This document shows, piece by piece, positions 1 to 5,852 of a DNA stretch of 15,561 nt (its first letter is position 1; the number at the start of each line of letters is the position of its first letter). The notes under the pieces were generated by a model. That model saw nothing but the letters and a program-made list of their open reading frames with translations, had not been told where the DNA came from and ran no database searches. The DNA is taken from assembly GCA_964550435.1 (NCBI GenBank), contig CAZJZI010000055.1, forward strand, positions 1 to 15,561, written 5' to 3'. The DNA is from UBA11400 sp964550435 (GTDB lineage: Bacteria > Bacteroidota > Rhodothermia > Balneolales > HLUCCA01). The position numbers were made by a program, and so were the translations under genes.

Positions 1-254
1 GGTGTGTTGCCAAATCGCATGGTAGATCCAAATGCGACTATTGTTGCACATTCGAAGGATTCATTGCGAACCTTGTCGAAAAACTCCATGTCCTTTGGAT
101 TTGATCCCGGCCAGCCACCTTCGATGTACCGTATACCGAGTGCGTCGAGTTTGCGGGCAATGCGCAATTTATCCTCAGCTGAGAAGCTGATGTTCTCACC
201 CTGAGTGCCATCTCGTAGTGTCGTGTCGAAATAGGTTACTGTGCCGGATTTCAT
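1..254 (-). CDS. cimA: Citramalate synthase, N-terminal part (runs off the left edge)
   Basis: Only the first 84 codons are in the window; the frame is open to base 1. CimA condenses pyruvate and acetyl-CoA to (R)-citramalate, the first step of the threonine-independent route to 2-oxobutyrate and isoleucine. What is seen: the DRE-TIM metallolyase opening FDTTLRDGTQGE (residues 9-20, with Arg14 and the metal-binding Asp15) and then YIEGGWPGSNPKD (43-55). The second motif is typical of the CimA branch rather than of 2-isopropylmalate synthase, where TLRDGEQ is usual. The ATG lies 6 bases after the ilvC stop, so it is the last visible member of the ilvBNC operon. No clear Shine-Dalgarno is seen, and translational coupling to ilvC is likely. 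A homologous LeuA-type enzyme is the main alternative; the missing C-terminal regulatory domain would settle it. Confidence 0.87.
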   Translation of the reverse strand, partial: MKSGTVTYFDTTLRDGTQGENISFSAEDKLRIARKLDALGIRYIEGGWPGSNPKDMEFFDKVRNESFECATIVAFGSTMRFGNT

Positions 255-260
255 GGCAAA

Positions 261-1250
261 CTATTTTTTGATCCAGCTCATCATTGGTCGCAATTTTGCG
301 CCAACCTGCTCGATTTGGTGTTCGTTATGTGCTCGTCGAAGCGCTTTGAGCATAGGTTGATTCGCCTGATTCTCGAGAATAAATTCTCTAGCGAATCCAC
401 CAGTCTGGATATATTTCAACGCTTCTTTCATTCGATCTTTTGTAGCTGGATCGACCACACGTGGTCCTACAACCATCCCGCCATACTCAGCTGTCTCACT
501 TACTGAATAGTACATTCCACCAATTCCACCTTCATAGAATAGATCTACAATGAGTTTGAGCTCATGCAGGCATTCGAAATAGGCAACTTCAGGCTTATAT
601 CCTGCTTCAACAAGTGTTTCGAAACCATATTTAATGAGCTCTGTTACACCACCGCAAAGAACAGCCTGTTCACCGAATAAATCAGTTTCGGTTTCTTCCT
701 GAAATGTAGTCTCGATTACACCAGCACGTGTTCCACCGATTGCCTTAGCATAAGCAAGTGCTACCTCTCGGGCGTTACCTGTTGCATCCTGATGCACAGC
801 GAACAAACAGGGTACACCTTTGCCTTCCTGATACACGCGACGAACCAAGTGTCCTGGTCCCTTTGGAGCTACAAGAAACACGTCAACGTCGGAAGGTGGC
901 TCGATCTGGTTGAAATGAATATTAAATCCGTGGGCAAAAACCAAAGCGTTTCCGGCTTTTAAACCCTGTTTAATTTCTTCAGCATAGGTTTTGGCCTGGT
1001 TCTGATCTGGAATCAGAACCATAATAACATCAGCCTCAGCAGAAGCCTCGGTAGTTGTCTTTACCGATAATCCAGCTTCTTCGGCTTTCTTCCAAGATGC
1101 ACTTGACTTTCTTAGTCCGACCCGGACATCAACGCCACTTTCCTTGAGGTTTAGGGCATGAGCGTGACCCTGACTACCGTATCCAATTACGGCTACTTTC
1201 TTGCCTTGAAGTGCCTTTAGGTCGGCATCATTGTCATAATACAGTTTCAT
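261..1250 (-). CDS. ilvC: Ketol-acid reductoisomerase (NADP+), class I
   Basis: Second step of valine, leucine and isoleucine synthesis: Mg2+-dependent alkyl migration and NADPH reduction of acetolactate or acetohydroxybutyrate, in the cytoplasm. The protein is 329 residues, the normal length of the short class I form. The N-terminal Rossmann domain has GYGSQGHAHALNL (23-35) and a cofactor loop around RKSSAS (47-52), which suggests NADPH use. The whole catalytic set is at the canonical class I positions: His107, Lys130, Asp190, Glu194, Glu226, Glu230 and Ser251. It lies 46 bases downstream of ilvN and 6 bases upstream of cimA on the same strand. The gap before it contains no obvious Shine-Dalgarno and no terminator-like hairpin, so co-transcription with ilvBN is expected. 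Nothing is missing or truncated. Confidence 0.98.
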   Translation of the reverse strand: MKLYYDNDADLKALQGKKVAVIGYGSQGHAHALNLKESGVDVRVGLRKSSASWKKAEEAGLSVKTTTEASAEADVIMVLIPDQNQAKTYAEEIKQGLKAGNALVFAHGFNIHFNQIEPPSDVDVFLVAPKGPGHLVRRVYQEGKGVPCLFAVHQDATGNAREVALAYAKAIGGTRAGVIETTFQEETETDLFGEQAVLCGGVTELIKYGFETLVEAGYKPEVAYFECLHELKLIVDLFYEGGIGGMYYSVSETAEYGGMVVGPRVVDPATKDRMKEALKYIQTGGFAREFILENQANQPMLKALRRAHNEHQIEQVGAKLRPMMSWIKK

Positions 1251-1296
1251 AATTTATGGTTTCTATGTTGTTTGATGGTTAAAAAAGGATAGAATA

Positions 1297-1809
1297 CTAT
1301 ACTTCACCGTTGTATTCTCTGCGAAGTGCTACCAGTCCAGTGCGTGCGACTTCTACAAGTCCAAATGGACGGAACATGCCGATGGCGGCATCCACTTTAT
1401 TGGTGTTACCTGTAATTTCGATTGTGACGGTCTCAGGACTGATGTCGATTACTTTAGCACGGAAAATATTGGCAACCTGAATGATTTCGGCACGAGTTGC
1501 TGCTGGTGCCTGTACTTTGATCAATGCAAGTTCACGTGCGACGTGGGGTTTGTGAGTCAAATCTTCGACTTGCTCGATATCAACCAGTTTGTCGAGTTGC
1601 CGAGTAATTTGTTCGATGATTCGAACATCCCCGTGGGTTGTAATAGTGCCTCTTGCCATTGCGTGTTCTTCGCAATCACCTATACTGATGGAATCAATAT
1701 TGAATCCACGCCCGCTAAACAACCCTGCGATACGTGAAAGTGCATTGAAGCTATTAGTCACCTTGATGGTGATGATGTGTTGAGATTCACTTTTTTTCTG
1801 TTCTGACAT
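1297..1809 (-). CDS. ilvN: Acetohydroxyacid synthase small (regulatory) subunit
   Basis: Regulatory subunit that activates IlvB and normally confers end-product (valine) inhibition. The protein is 170 residues, the usual size. An N-terminal ACT domain (about 11-85) contains LSRIAGLFSGRGFNID (24-39). A C-terminal ALS_ss_C domain (about 90-165) starts at RELALIKVQA and ends with LVEVARTGLVALRRE. Aligned with E. coli IlvH, residue 22 is Asn where the valine-site loop has Gly14; the neighbours equivalent to Asn11 (Asn19), Ser17 (Ser25) and Asn29 (Asn37) are kept. Gly14 substitutions in IlvH are known to cause valine resistance, so feedback may be altered here (inference). The gene is separated from ilvB by 128 bases holding two GC-rich hairpins. 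The only AGGG-type ribosome site (AAGGGA, 1824-1829) is rather far, 14 bases from the ATG. Confidence 0.95.
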   Translation of the reverse strand: MSEQKKSESQHIITIKVTNSFNALSRIAGLFSGRGFNIDSISIGDCEEHAMARGTITTHGDVRIIEQITRQLDKLVDIEQVEDLTHKPHVARELALIKVQAPAATRAEIIQVANIFRAKVIDISPETVTIEITGNTNKVDAAIGMFRPFGLVEVARTGLVALRREYNGEV

Positions 1810-1830
1810 AATTTTCTATAGAATCCCTTA

Positions 1831-1898
1831 CCGGAAGGCCCTAAGGCCATCCGGGGGGAGTTACCCAAATTAACCGGCGGAAGACGTTTACCCGCCGG
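1831..1898 (-). promoter_or_regulatory. Two GC-rich hairpins between ilvB and ilvN
   Basis: The 128-base ilvB-ilvN gap has two inverted repeats. The first (1831-1854) pairs CCGGA with TCCGG and GGCC with GGCC around one A-A mismatch and a 4-base loop; it ends 21 bases before the ilvN start. The second (1874-1898) is a 7-bp stem CCGGCGG/CCGCCGG with an 11-base loop. A smaller TCCGGA/TCCGGA pair (1929-1947) overlaps the ilvB stop codon. None is followed by a T-run on the minus strand, so these are not ordinary intrinsic terminators. They could be transcript-processing or stabilising structures, an attenuation point, or a ribosome-access control for ilvN. All three use CCGG-based stems, which makes a dispersed extragenic repeat another possibility. 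Confidence 0.55.
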
Positions 1899-1937
1899 AC
1901 ATCCCTGTTACATGAGTTCCCTAACTGATCCGGAATT

Positions 1938-3686
1938 TTACTCCGGAGTATCAACCATTTCGTGTAACGCGGCTCCCGGTGGAACCATCGGATACACATT
2001 TTCTTCTTGTGTTACATGAATATCCATGATCACCGGTAGATCGGTTATTTCCATGGCTTGTTTCAGTACCCTTTCAAGTTCTTCTGGCGTTCTGGCACGT
2101 AATCCAACAGCACCGTAAGCCTCTGCCAGTTTCACAAAATCCGGATTCGAAGGCTCAAGATGTGAATGTGAGTATCTTCGGCCGTAGAATAACTCTTGCC
2201 ATTGGCGCACCATGCCAAGATATCCATTGTTCATGATTGCAATTTTGACCGGGACTTTGTGGTCAACAGCTGTAGCCAACTCCATTGCGGTCATTTGAAA
2301 TCCACCGTCTCCGGTTATACAAACAACAGTCCGATCGGGACAACCAATTGCAGCTCCCATGGCCGCCGGGAACCCGAATCCCATTGTTCCTAGCCCACCT
2401 GAAGTAATCCAGGATCGGGTATGGTTGTATGAATAATATTGTGCAGCCCACATTTGGTGCTGTCCCACATCCGTAACCACAATCGCGTCTCCATTAGTGA
2501 ATTCACTGAGTTTCTGGATCATGTATTGTGGAGCAATTTCGTCCTGACGAGATCGATATCGCAGGGGATGGGTTTGTTTCCATTCGGTTATCTGGGCCAT
2601 CCAATCTGTTGTGTCGACTTCAGAAACCTGGTCCGTAAGTTGAGGTAATATCGTTTTGACATCTCCAATTATAGGAACCTCAACCGGAACGTTTTTATTT
2701 ATACATGCTGGATCAATATCGATGTGGATTTTTCTTGATCTGGGAGAAAAGTCGGGTACACGTCCCGTTACTCTGTCATCGAATCGGGCGCCTATGGCCA
2801 CCAGGACATCACATTCCTGCATGGCCATGTTTGCGGCCCAAGTCCCATGCATCCCCAGCATCCCTAACGCATTTGGGTGAGACTCAGGGAAGGCGCCCAA
2901 TCCCATCAATGTTGTTGTTACGGGGATATTTGATTTGAAAGCCAAATCCCTTAATTCTTCCCATGCATTGCCGGTCACTACGCCTCCTCCAACATAAAGT
3001 AGTGGTCTTTTTGCACCTTTAATCAGATTAGCTGCCTGTCTTACTGCATTAGATGCATCAGTATCCATCCGTTTGCTAACTTTCTTACGAATAGGAGCCG
3101 AAGGGGTATAATACCCTTTGCTGAACAACATATCTTTAGGCAGATCAATAAGAACGGGTCCGGGGCGACCGTTTTCTGCAATGTGAAATGCCTCTTTAAT
3201 CACAGTACCCAATTCATTCGCATCTTTGACCAAATAACTGTGTTTGGTGATTGGACGTGTAATACCAATGATATCAGCCTCTTGAAAGGCATCGTTCCCA
3301 ATCATTGAGGAAGGTACTTGTCCAGTGAAGACGACCATTGGAATGGAGTCCATGAACGCTGTGGCAATACCTGTGACAGTATTTGTCGCACCGGGTCCCG
3401 ATGTTGCCAAAACGACGCCAGTTTTTCCGGTTGCACGGGCATATCCATCTGCCGCATGGGTTCCGGCCTGTTCGTGTCTGACCAAAATGTGATTAAATTC
3501 CGGGGACTTATGAATCACATCGTATACTCCTAGTACGACGCCCCCCGGATATCCGAATACGACTTCAACACCTTGATCCAGTAGAGCCTGAATCAGTATT
3601 TCTCCGCCAGAAAGATACTTCTTTTCGTCAGCACTCGCTTCTTTTGCCTGTTTTTCATCGACTTCTGTTGATAACTGTGTTGCCAT
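1938..3686 (-). CDS. ilvB: Acetohydroxyacid (acetolactate) synthase large catalytic subunit
   Basis: ThDP-, FAD- and Mg2+-dependent condensation of two pyruvates, or of pyruvate with 2-oxobutyrate; first common step of branched-chain amino-acid synthesis. The protein is 582 residues, normal length. What is seen: N-terminal ThDP Pyr domain with VFGYPGG (43-49) and catalytic Glu72 in RHEQAGTHAADGYAR; central FAD-binding domain with RFDDRVTGR (301-309); C-terminal ThDP-PP domain with the GDG...NN signature (459-461 and 486-487) and GMVRQWQELF. After the PGG motif the sequence is VVLGVYD, where most homologues have AVLPIYD, a mild oddity. The first 24 or so residues are polar and variable. The start is supported by AGGGG (3692-3696) five bases upstream of the ATG. 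It is first in the ilvB-ilvN-ilvC-cimA operon and is preceded by a leader with two branched-chain-rich small frames. Confidence 0.98.
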   Translation of the reverse strand: MATQLSTEVDEKQAKEASADEKKYLSGGEILIQALLDQGVEVVFGYPGGVVLGVYDVIHKSPEFNHILVRHEQAGTHAADGYARATGKTGVVLATSGPGATNTVTGIATAFMDSIPMVVFTGQVPSSMIGNDAFQEADIIGITRPITKHSYLVKDANELGTVIKEAFHIAENGRPGPVLIDLPKDMLFSKGYYTPSAPIRKKVSKRMDTDASNAVRQAANLIKGAKRPLLYVGGGVVTGNAWEELRDLAFKSNIPVTTTLMGLGAFPESHPNALGMLGMHGTWAANMAMQECDVLVAIGARFDDRVTGRVPDFSPRSRKIHIDIDPACINKNVPVEVPIIGDVKTILPQLTDQVSEVDTTDWMAQITEWKQTHPLRYRSRQDEIAPQYMIQKLSEFTNGDAIVVTDVGQHQMWAAQYYSYNHTRSWITSGGLGTMGFGFPAAMGAAIGCPDRTVVCITGDGGFQMTAMELATAVDHKVPVKIAIMNNGYLGMVRQWQELFYGRRYSHSHLEPSNPDFVKLAEAYGAVGLRARTPEELERVLKQAMEITDLPVIMDIHVTQEENVYPMVPPGAALHEMVDTPE

Positions 3687-3716
3687 AGATTCCCCTAGTT
3701 TTACCCTGTAATTAAC

Positions 3717-3806
3717 CTACATCCCTAACACAAGCACCAAAACAATCTGGAATACTTCTGAAGTCACGATTAGTAACAAAATGTAAGGCAATATGTTGGA
3801 GTTCAT
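3717..3806 (-). CDS. Small branched-chain-rich leader peptide (29 aa) directly before ilvB
   Basis: An ATG frame of 29 codons ends at TAG 30 bases before the ilvB start. I count 16 of 29 residues as Ile, Leu or Val, in two runs: YILLLIV (8-14) and IVLVLVL (21-27). An AGAAGG ribosome site (3815-3820) lies 8 bases before the ATG. Placement immediately ahead of the acetohydroxyacid synthase gene, together with this composition, is the classic look of an ilv leader peptide, whose translation senses charged tRNA-Ile, tRNA-Leu and tRNA-Val. The ribosome site lies inside the 3' arm of a hairpin (see 3798-3879). The frame is the same as that of ilvB and is open from after the TAG to the ilvB ATG. Alternative: a small single-span membrane peptide. 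The name is inferred from context; no homologue was checked. Confidence 0.62.
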   Translation of the reverse strand: MNSNILPYILLLIVTSEVFQIVLVLVLGM

Positions 3807-3879
3807 GATTTTGACCTTCTGAGGTCAACTCCTGAAAAACTGTTCTACTTTATTTGATAAGCTTTTTGGAATTGACCTC
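3798..3879 (-). promoter_or_regulatory. Competing RNA helices between the two ilv leader peptides
   Basis: Read on the minus strand, segment 1 (3868-3879, GAGGTCAATTCC) starts 6 bases after the stop of the first leader frame. Segment 2 (3821-3832, GGAGTTGACCTC) can pair with segment 1 over all 12 positions with a single G-U. Segment 2 can instead fold onto segment 3 (3811-3817, AGGTCAA) as a 7-bp stem with a 4-base loop, extended by GGAG with CTCC (3798-3801). Both pairings use the same bases of segment 2, so they exclude each other. The 2:3 hairpin includes the AGAAGG ribosome site of the second leader peptide and leaves its ATG in a bulge. There is no U-run after it, which suggests translational rather than terminator-based control. 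The pairing is seen directly; the switching is inference. Confidence 0.55.
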
Positions 3880-3885
3880 TGTTTG

Positions 3886-4077
3886 TTACGCTAGTAGTAG
3901 CTCAGAGATAATTCCTGATAGTAGAATACCAATCGAAATAATAATCACGTCTATAATCGATACCTCGAGTATGTCACTTACAGCGATGCTGCGGACTCGG
4001 GAGGGATTATATGTTTGTTGACGTGTTCTCAAATCGAAAGACTGTATTTGTTTGTGTCTACCTACAGTATGATTCAT
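3886..4077 (-). CDS. Upstream branched-chain-rich leader frame (63 codons, true start uncertain)
   Basis: This open frame ends with a dense cluster of Ile, Leu and Val codons: from residue 36 to 62, 18 of 27 residues are branched-chain, including VIIISIGILL (44-53) and LLL just before the stop. The first half is polar and Arg/Gln-rich and looks non-functional. A plausible TTGACA...CATACT promoter (4066-4094) and a TATAAT box (4006-4011) lie at or inside the 5' half, so the real peptide may be shorter. An in-frame GTG at 3946-3948 would give a 20-residue peptide that is almost entirely the regulatory codon cluster. A GAGG at 3963-3966 is its only candidate ribosome site and is rather far. The stop codon sits 6 bases before the competing-helix element, which fits a ribosome-position sensor. 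Alternative: a small membrane peptide. Confidence 0.5.
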   Translation of the reverse strand: MNHTVGRHKQIQSFDLRTRQQTYNPSRVRSIAVSDILEVSIIDVIIISIGILLSGIISELLLA

Positions 4078-4094
4078 TTTTTACCCGATGTCAA
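4066..4094 (-). promoter_or_regulatory. Candidate promoter of the ilvBNC-cimA operon
   Basis: On the minus strand a perfect TTGACA (4089-4094) is followed after 17 bases by CATACT (4066-4071), which matches the TATAAT consensus at 4 of 6. Other candidates nearby are a TATAGT box (4094-4099) without a good -35, and a perfect TATAAT (4006-4011) with TTGAGA only 15 bases upstream. The last would start the transcript about 50 bases before the GTG at 3948. I cannot choose between them from sequence alone. Confidence 0.32.
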
Positions 4095-4268
4095 CTATAC
4101 CCAAACAAAAAAATCAATAAAAGATTTTGAATGGAACCTATTGAGGTTAAAATATATCTGGTAATTAGTTGTTATAGCCTAAATAATATTGGCAAAACAG
4201 GGTGCCTTGCAGGACTTAGATTATGAATGAAAGCGCTTCGATAAAAAATAAAAAAAGATGAAAATCAA

Positions 4269-4781
4269 TCAGTTATCTTCAAACTTTTTACGCTCTTGCA
4301 GATAATCTTCATACGATATGAGGCCTTGTTGAAGAAGACCAGCCAGATCATTGAGCCTTTCAAGCGACCCGGGATCTTGTTTAATCTGCACTTGATATCG
4401 TCTCTGCTCAGACTCTTTAAGTTCGTTCTTAAAGGCGATAAGTTGTTCAATCGATTCTTTTATCACCGGTGCGTTCTGAATCCCTTTTAGAACTACAGTC
4501 ATATCATTACTGATTAATTCTAGGTCATGAACGGTTAGATTCGAACGGTTTATTGGATTTCTTTTTTTTACTTCGATAATGGAATCAATCTGAATCGAGG
4601 TTCCAGAATATTGATCGGTTATGAGCTCATCAGTAACTATATAGACTTGTCTTATTGTCCTGATGTAAACATATATAAGTATGATAAAACCTATTAAAAA
4701 AGGACTCAGAATGACGCCCCAGACTATATGTTTGAAGTAGTATCTCCAGTTTGTTTTTATGATAAGCTGTTTGTCAGGCAT
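4269..4781 (-). CDS. Membrane protein with PH-like and SHOCT domains, function unknown
   Basis: The protein is 170 residues. A hydrophobic segment (about 17-41, with WGVILSPFLIGFIILIYVYI) anchors it in the membrane. Residues about 45-115 (VYIVTDELITDQYSG..., then a run of beta-strand-like segments) resemble bacterial PH-like (bPH_2) domains. The C-terminal 30 residues, LNDLAGLLQQGLISYEDYL then a Lys-rich end, match the SHOCT pattern (short C-terminal domain, often an oligomerisation tail). No catalytic residues are visible. It is transcribed divergently from the cytochrome c maturation operon. Downstream of its stop there are two T-runs on the minus strand (4239-4258) with only a weak 5-bp AAGAT/ATCTT stem before them, so termination is uncertain. 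Function cannot be assigned; the domain calls are by pattern only. Confidence 0.72.
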   Translation of the reverse strand: MPDKQLIIKTNWRYYFKHIVWGVILSPFLIGFIILIYVYIRTIRQVYIVTDELITDQYSGTSIQIDSIIEVKKRNPINRSNLTVHDLELISNDMTVVLKGIQNAPVIKESIEQLIAFKNELKESEQRRYQVQIKQDPGSLERLNDLAGLLQQGLISYEDYLQERKKFEDN

Positions 4782-4864
4782 ATAGTTGAATCAATTATGG
4801 ATTGTAAATCTTCGAAAAAGCGTCAGTATTGCCGAAAAATCAATGATAATTGGGTATTCTTATG

Positions 4865-4872
4865 TATATTTG
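4865..4872 (+). promoter_or_regulatory. TAnnTTTG promoter box ahead of ccmC
   Basis: TATATTTG matches exactly the -7 element TAnnTTTG known from Bacteroidota primary-sigma promoters. It predicts a transcript start around 4878, about 30 bases before the TTG start proposed for ccmC. No convincing TTTG at -33 is present (only a TTG nearer by), so the call is moderate. A TATATTTG also serves as the -10 of the tRNA-Asn promoter in this window. Confidence 0.42.
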
Positions 4873-4908
4873 GTCCACGTAAAGTACACACCATTCAACT
4901 CATTTGCA

Positions 4909-5574
4909 TTGAAGATCTGGAAATACATTATTGCTGTCTGGATGACCTTAGTGCTAGTCATTGGTTTTCTGATTGACATTCCTTTTATCCCAATTCTGGA
5001 AGAAACCGCACGGAACTTATTTTTGCATGTTCCTATGTGGATGACTATGTCGGTTTTATTTTTCACTGCTGTTATTTACAGTATTAGGTATCTGGCAAGT
5101 AACAACCTCGATTTTGACCGTAAAGCTGCATCAGCGACTAAAATAGGAATACTGTTTGGGATATGTGGTCTCTTGACCGGATCACTATGGTCAAGGTTCA
5201 CCTGGGGAACCTGGTGGACATTCGCTGAGCCGAAGATTAATCTATCAACTCTGGCGATGCTGATTTATGTTGGGTATTTCATACTCAGAGGTACATTTGA
5301 GGACGAAGTCAAGCGAGCTAGGATAGCGGCGGTATTTAATATCTTTGCAGCGACAACCATACCCTTTTTACTATATATCATTCCCCGACAACTTCCAAGT
5401 CTGCATCCAGGTGCCGATGGAAATCCTGCTTTCAGCGAGATTACAGCACCTGAATTACGAATTATATTTTACCCCGCAGTAATTGGATTTATTGGCATTG
5501 GATTCTGGCTTTATGATCTCGCTTTGCGCCATAGCCGTATAGAACACGAAATAAAACTTCGAAAACTTCAATAA
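4909..5574 (+). CDS. ccmC: Cytochrome c maturation protein CcmC (haem-handling membrane protein)
   Basis: In System I, CcmC binds haem at the outer face of the membrane and promotes its attachment to CcmE. With a TTG start at 4909 the protein is 221 residues, typical for CcmC, and opens as KIWKYIIAVWMTLVLVIGFL, a standard first membrane segment. An in-frame ATG at 4786 would add 41 atypical residues and leave only 4 bases to the divergent gene, so it is rejected. What is seen: six or so hydrophobic spans, a WWD-type motif WGTWWTFAEPK (99-109, with Asp replaced by Ala-Glu), and candidate haem-ligand histidines His40 (FLHVPMW) and His166 (SLHPGAD). The stop overlaps the next start (TAATG). Genes follow in the order C, D, E, F. 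The exact start is inferred. Confidence 0.93.
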   Translation: MKIWKYIIAVWMTLVLVIGFLIDIPFIPILEETARNLFLHVPMWMTMSVLFFTAVIYSIRYLASNNLDFDRKAASATKIGILFGICGLLTGSLWSRFTWGTWWTFAEPKINLSTLAMLIYVGYFILRGTFEDEVKRARIAAVFNIFAATTIPFLLYIIPRQLPSLHPGADGNPAFSEITAPELRIIFYPAVIGFIGIGFWLYDLALRHSRIEHEIKLRKLQ

Positions 5575-5822
5575 TGAACACGCTATTATTTACGTTGTTA
5601 CTCATGTTTAGTGTGCAAACAGACACGCTCACTTCGGCGTACTCCGACAAATGGGAGGGAACTTCTGAAAGTGAAGGTTCATTTGTTGATTTGATGACCT
5701 CAAATGACATGATATTTGTTGTTTTGGGCGTTAGCTTGATCATTTGGTTTGTGCTTTTATTTTTCCTTGCCCGAACCGAACGTAAACTCTCTGAAATTGA
5801 AAAATCATTAAAGAATCCCTAA
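5574..5822 (+). CDS. ccmD: CcmD-like small membrane protein
   Basis: The protein is 82 residues. It has an N-terminal hydrophobic signal-like stretch (3-14), a short acidic and Ser-rich external segment (about 15-44), one membrane span (47-65, IFVVLGVSLIIWFVLLFFL), then a charged coiled tail, ARTERKLSEIEKSLK. This matches the CcmD family of the Bacteroidota side: a small single-span protein between CcmC and CcmE that helps release holo-CcmE from CcmABC in characterised systems. The ATG shares one base with the ccmC stop, so the two are translationally coupled. The family is too short and variable for a motif-based proof; the call rests mostly on topology and position. Confidence 0.78.
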   Translation: MNTLLFTLLLMFSVQTDTLTSAYSDKWEGTSESEGSFVDLMTSNDMIFVVLGVSLIIWFVLLFFLARTERKLSEIEKSLKNP

Positions 5823-5852
5823 CTGCATTAAGTATTATTTAACTTTCTAACG

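Noticed and set aside
3798..3832. Intrinsic terminator or T-box in the ilvB leader
   Set aside because: The hairpin has no U-run after it and no T-box-like specifier or antiterminator bulge is visible, so classical terminator attenuation or a T-box is not supported.
4231..4238. Palindrome AAGCGCTT as an operator
   Set aside because: A single 8-bp palindrome with no second copy or clear promoter next to it; chance is adequate.
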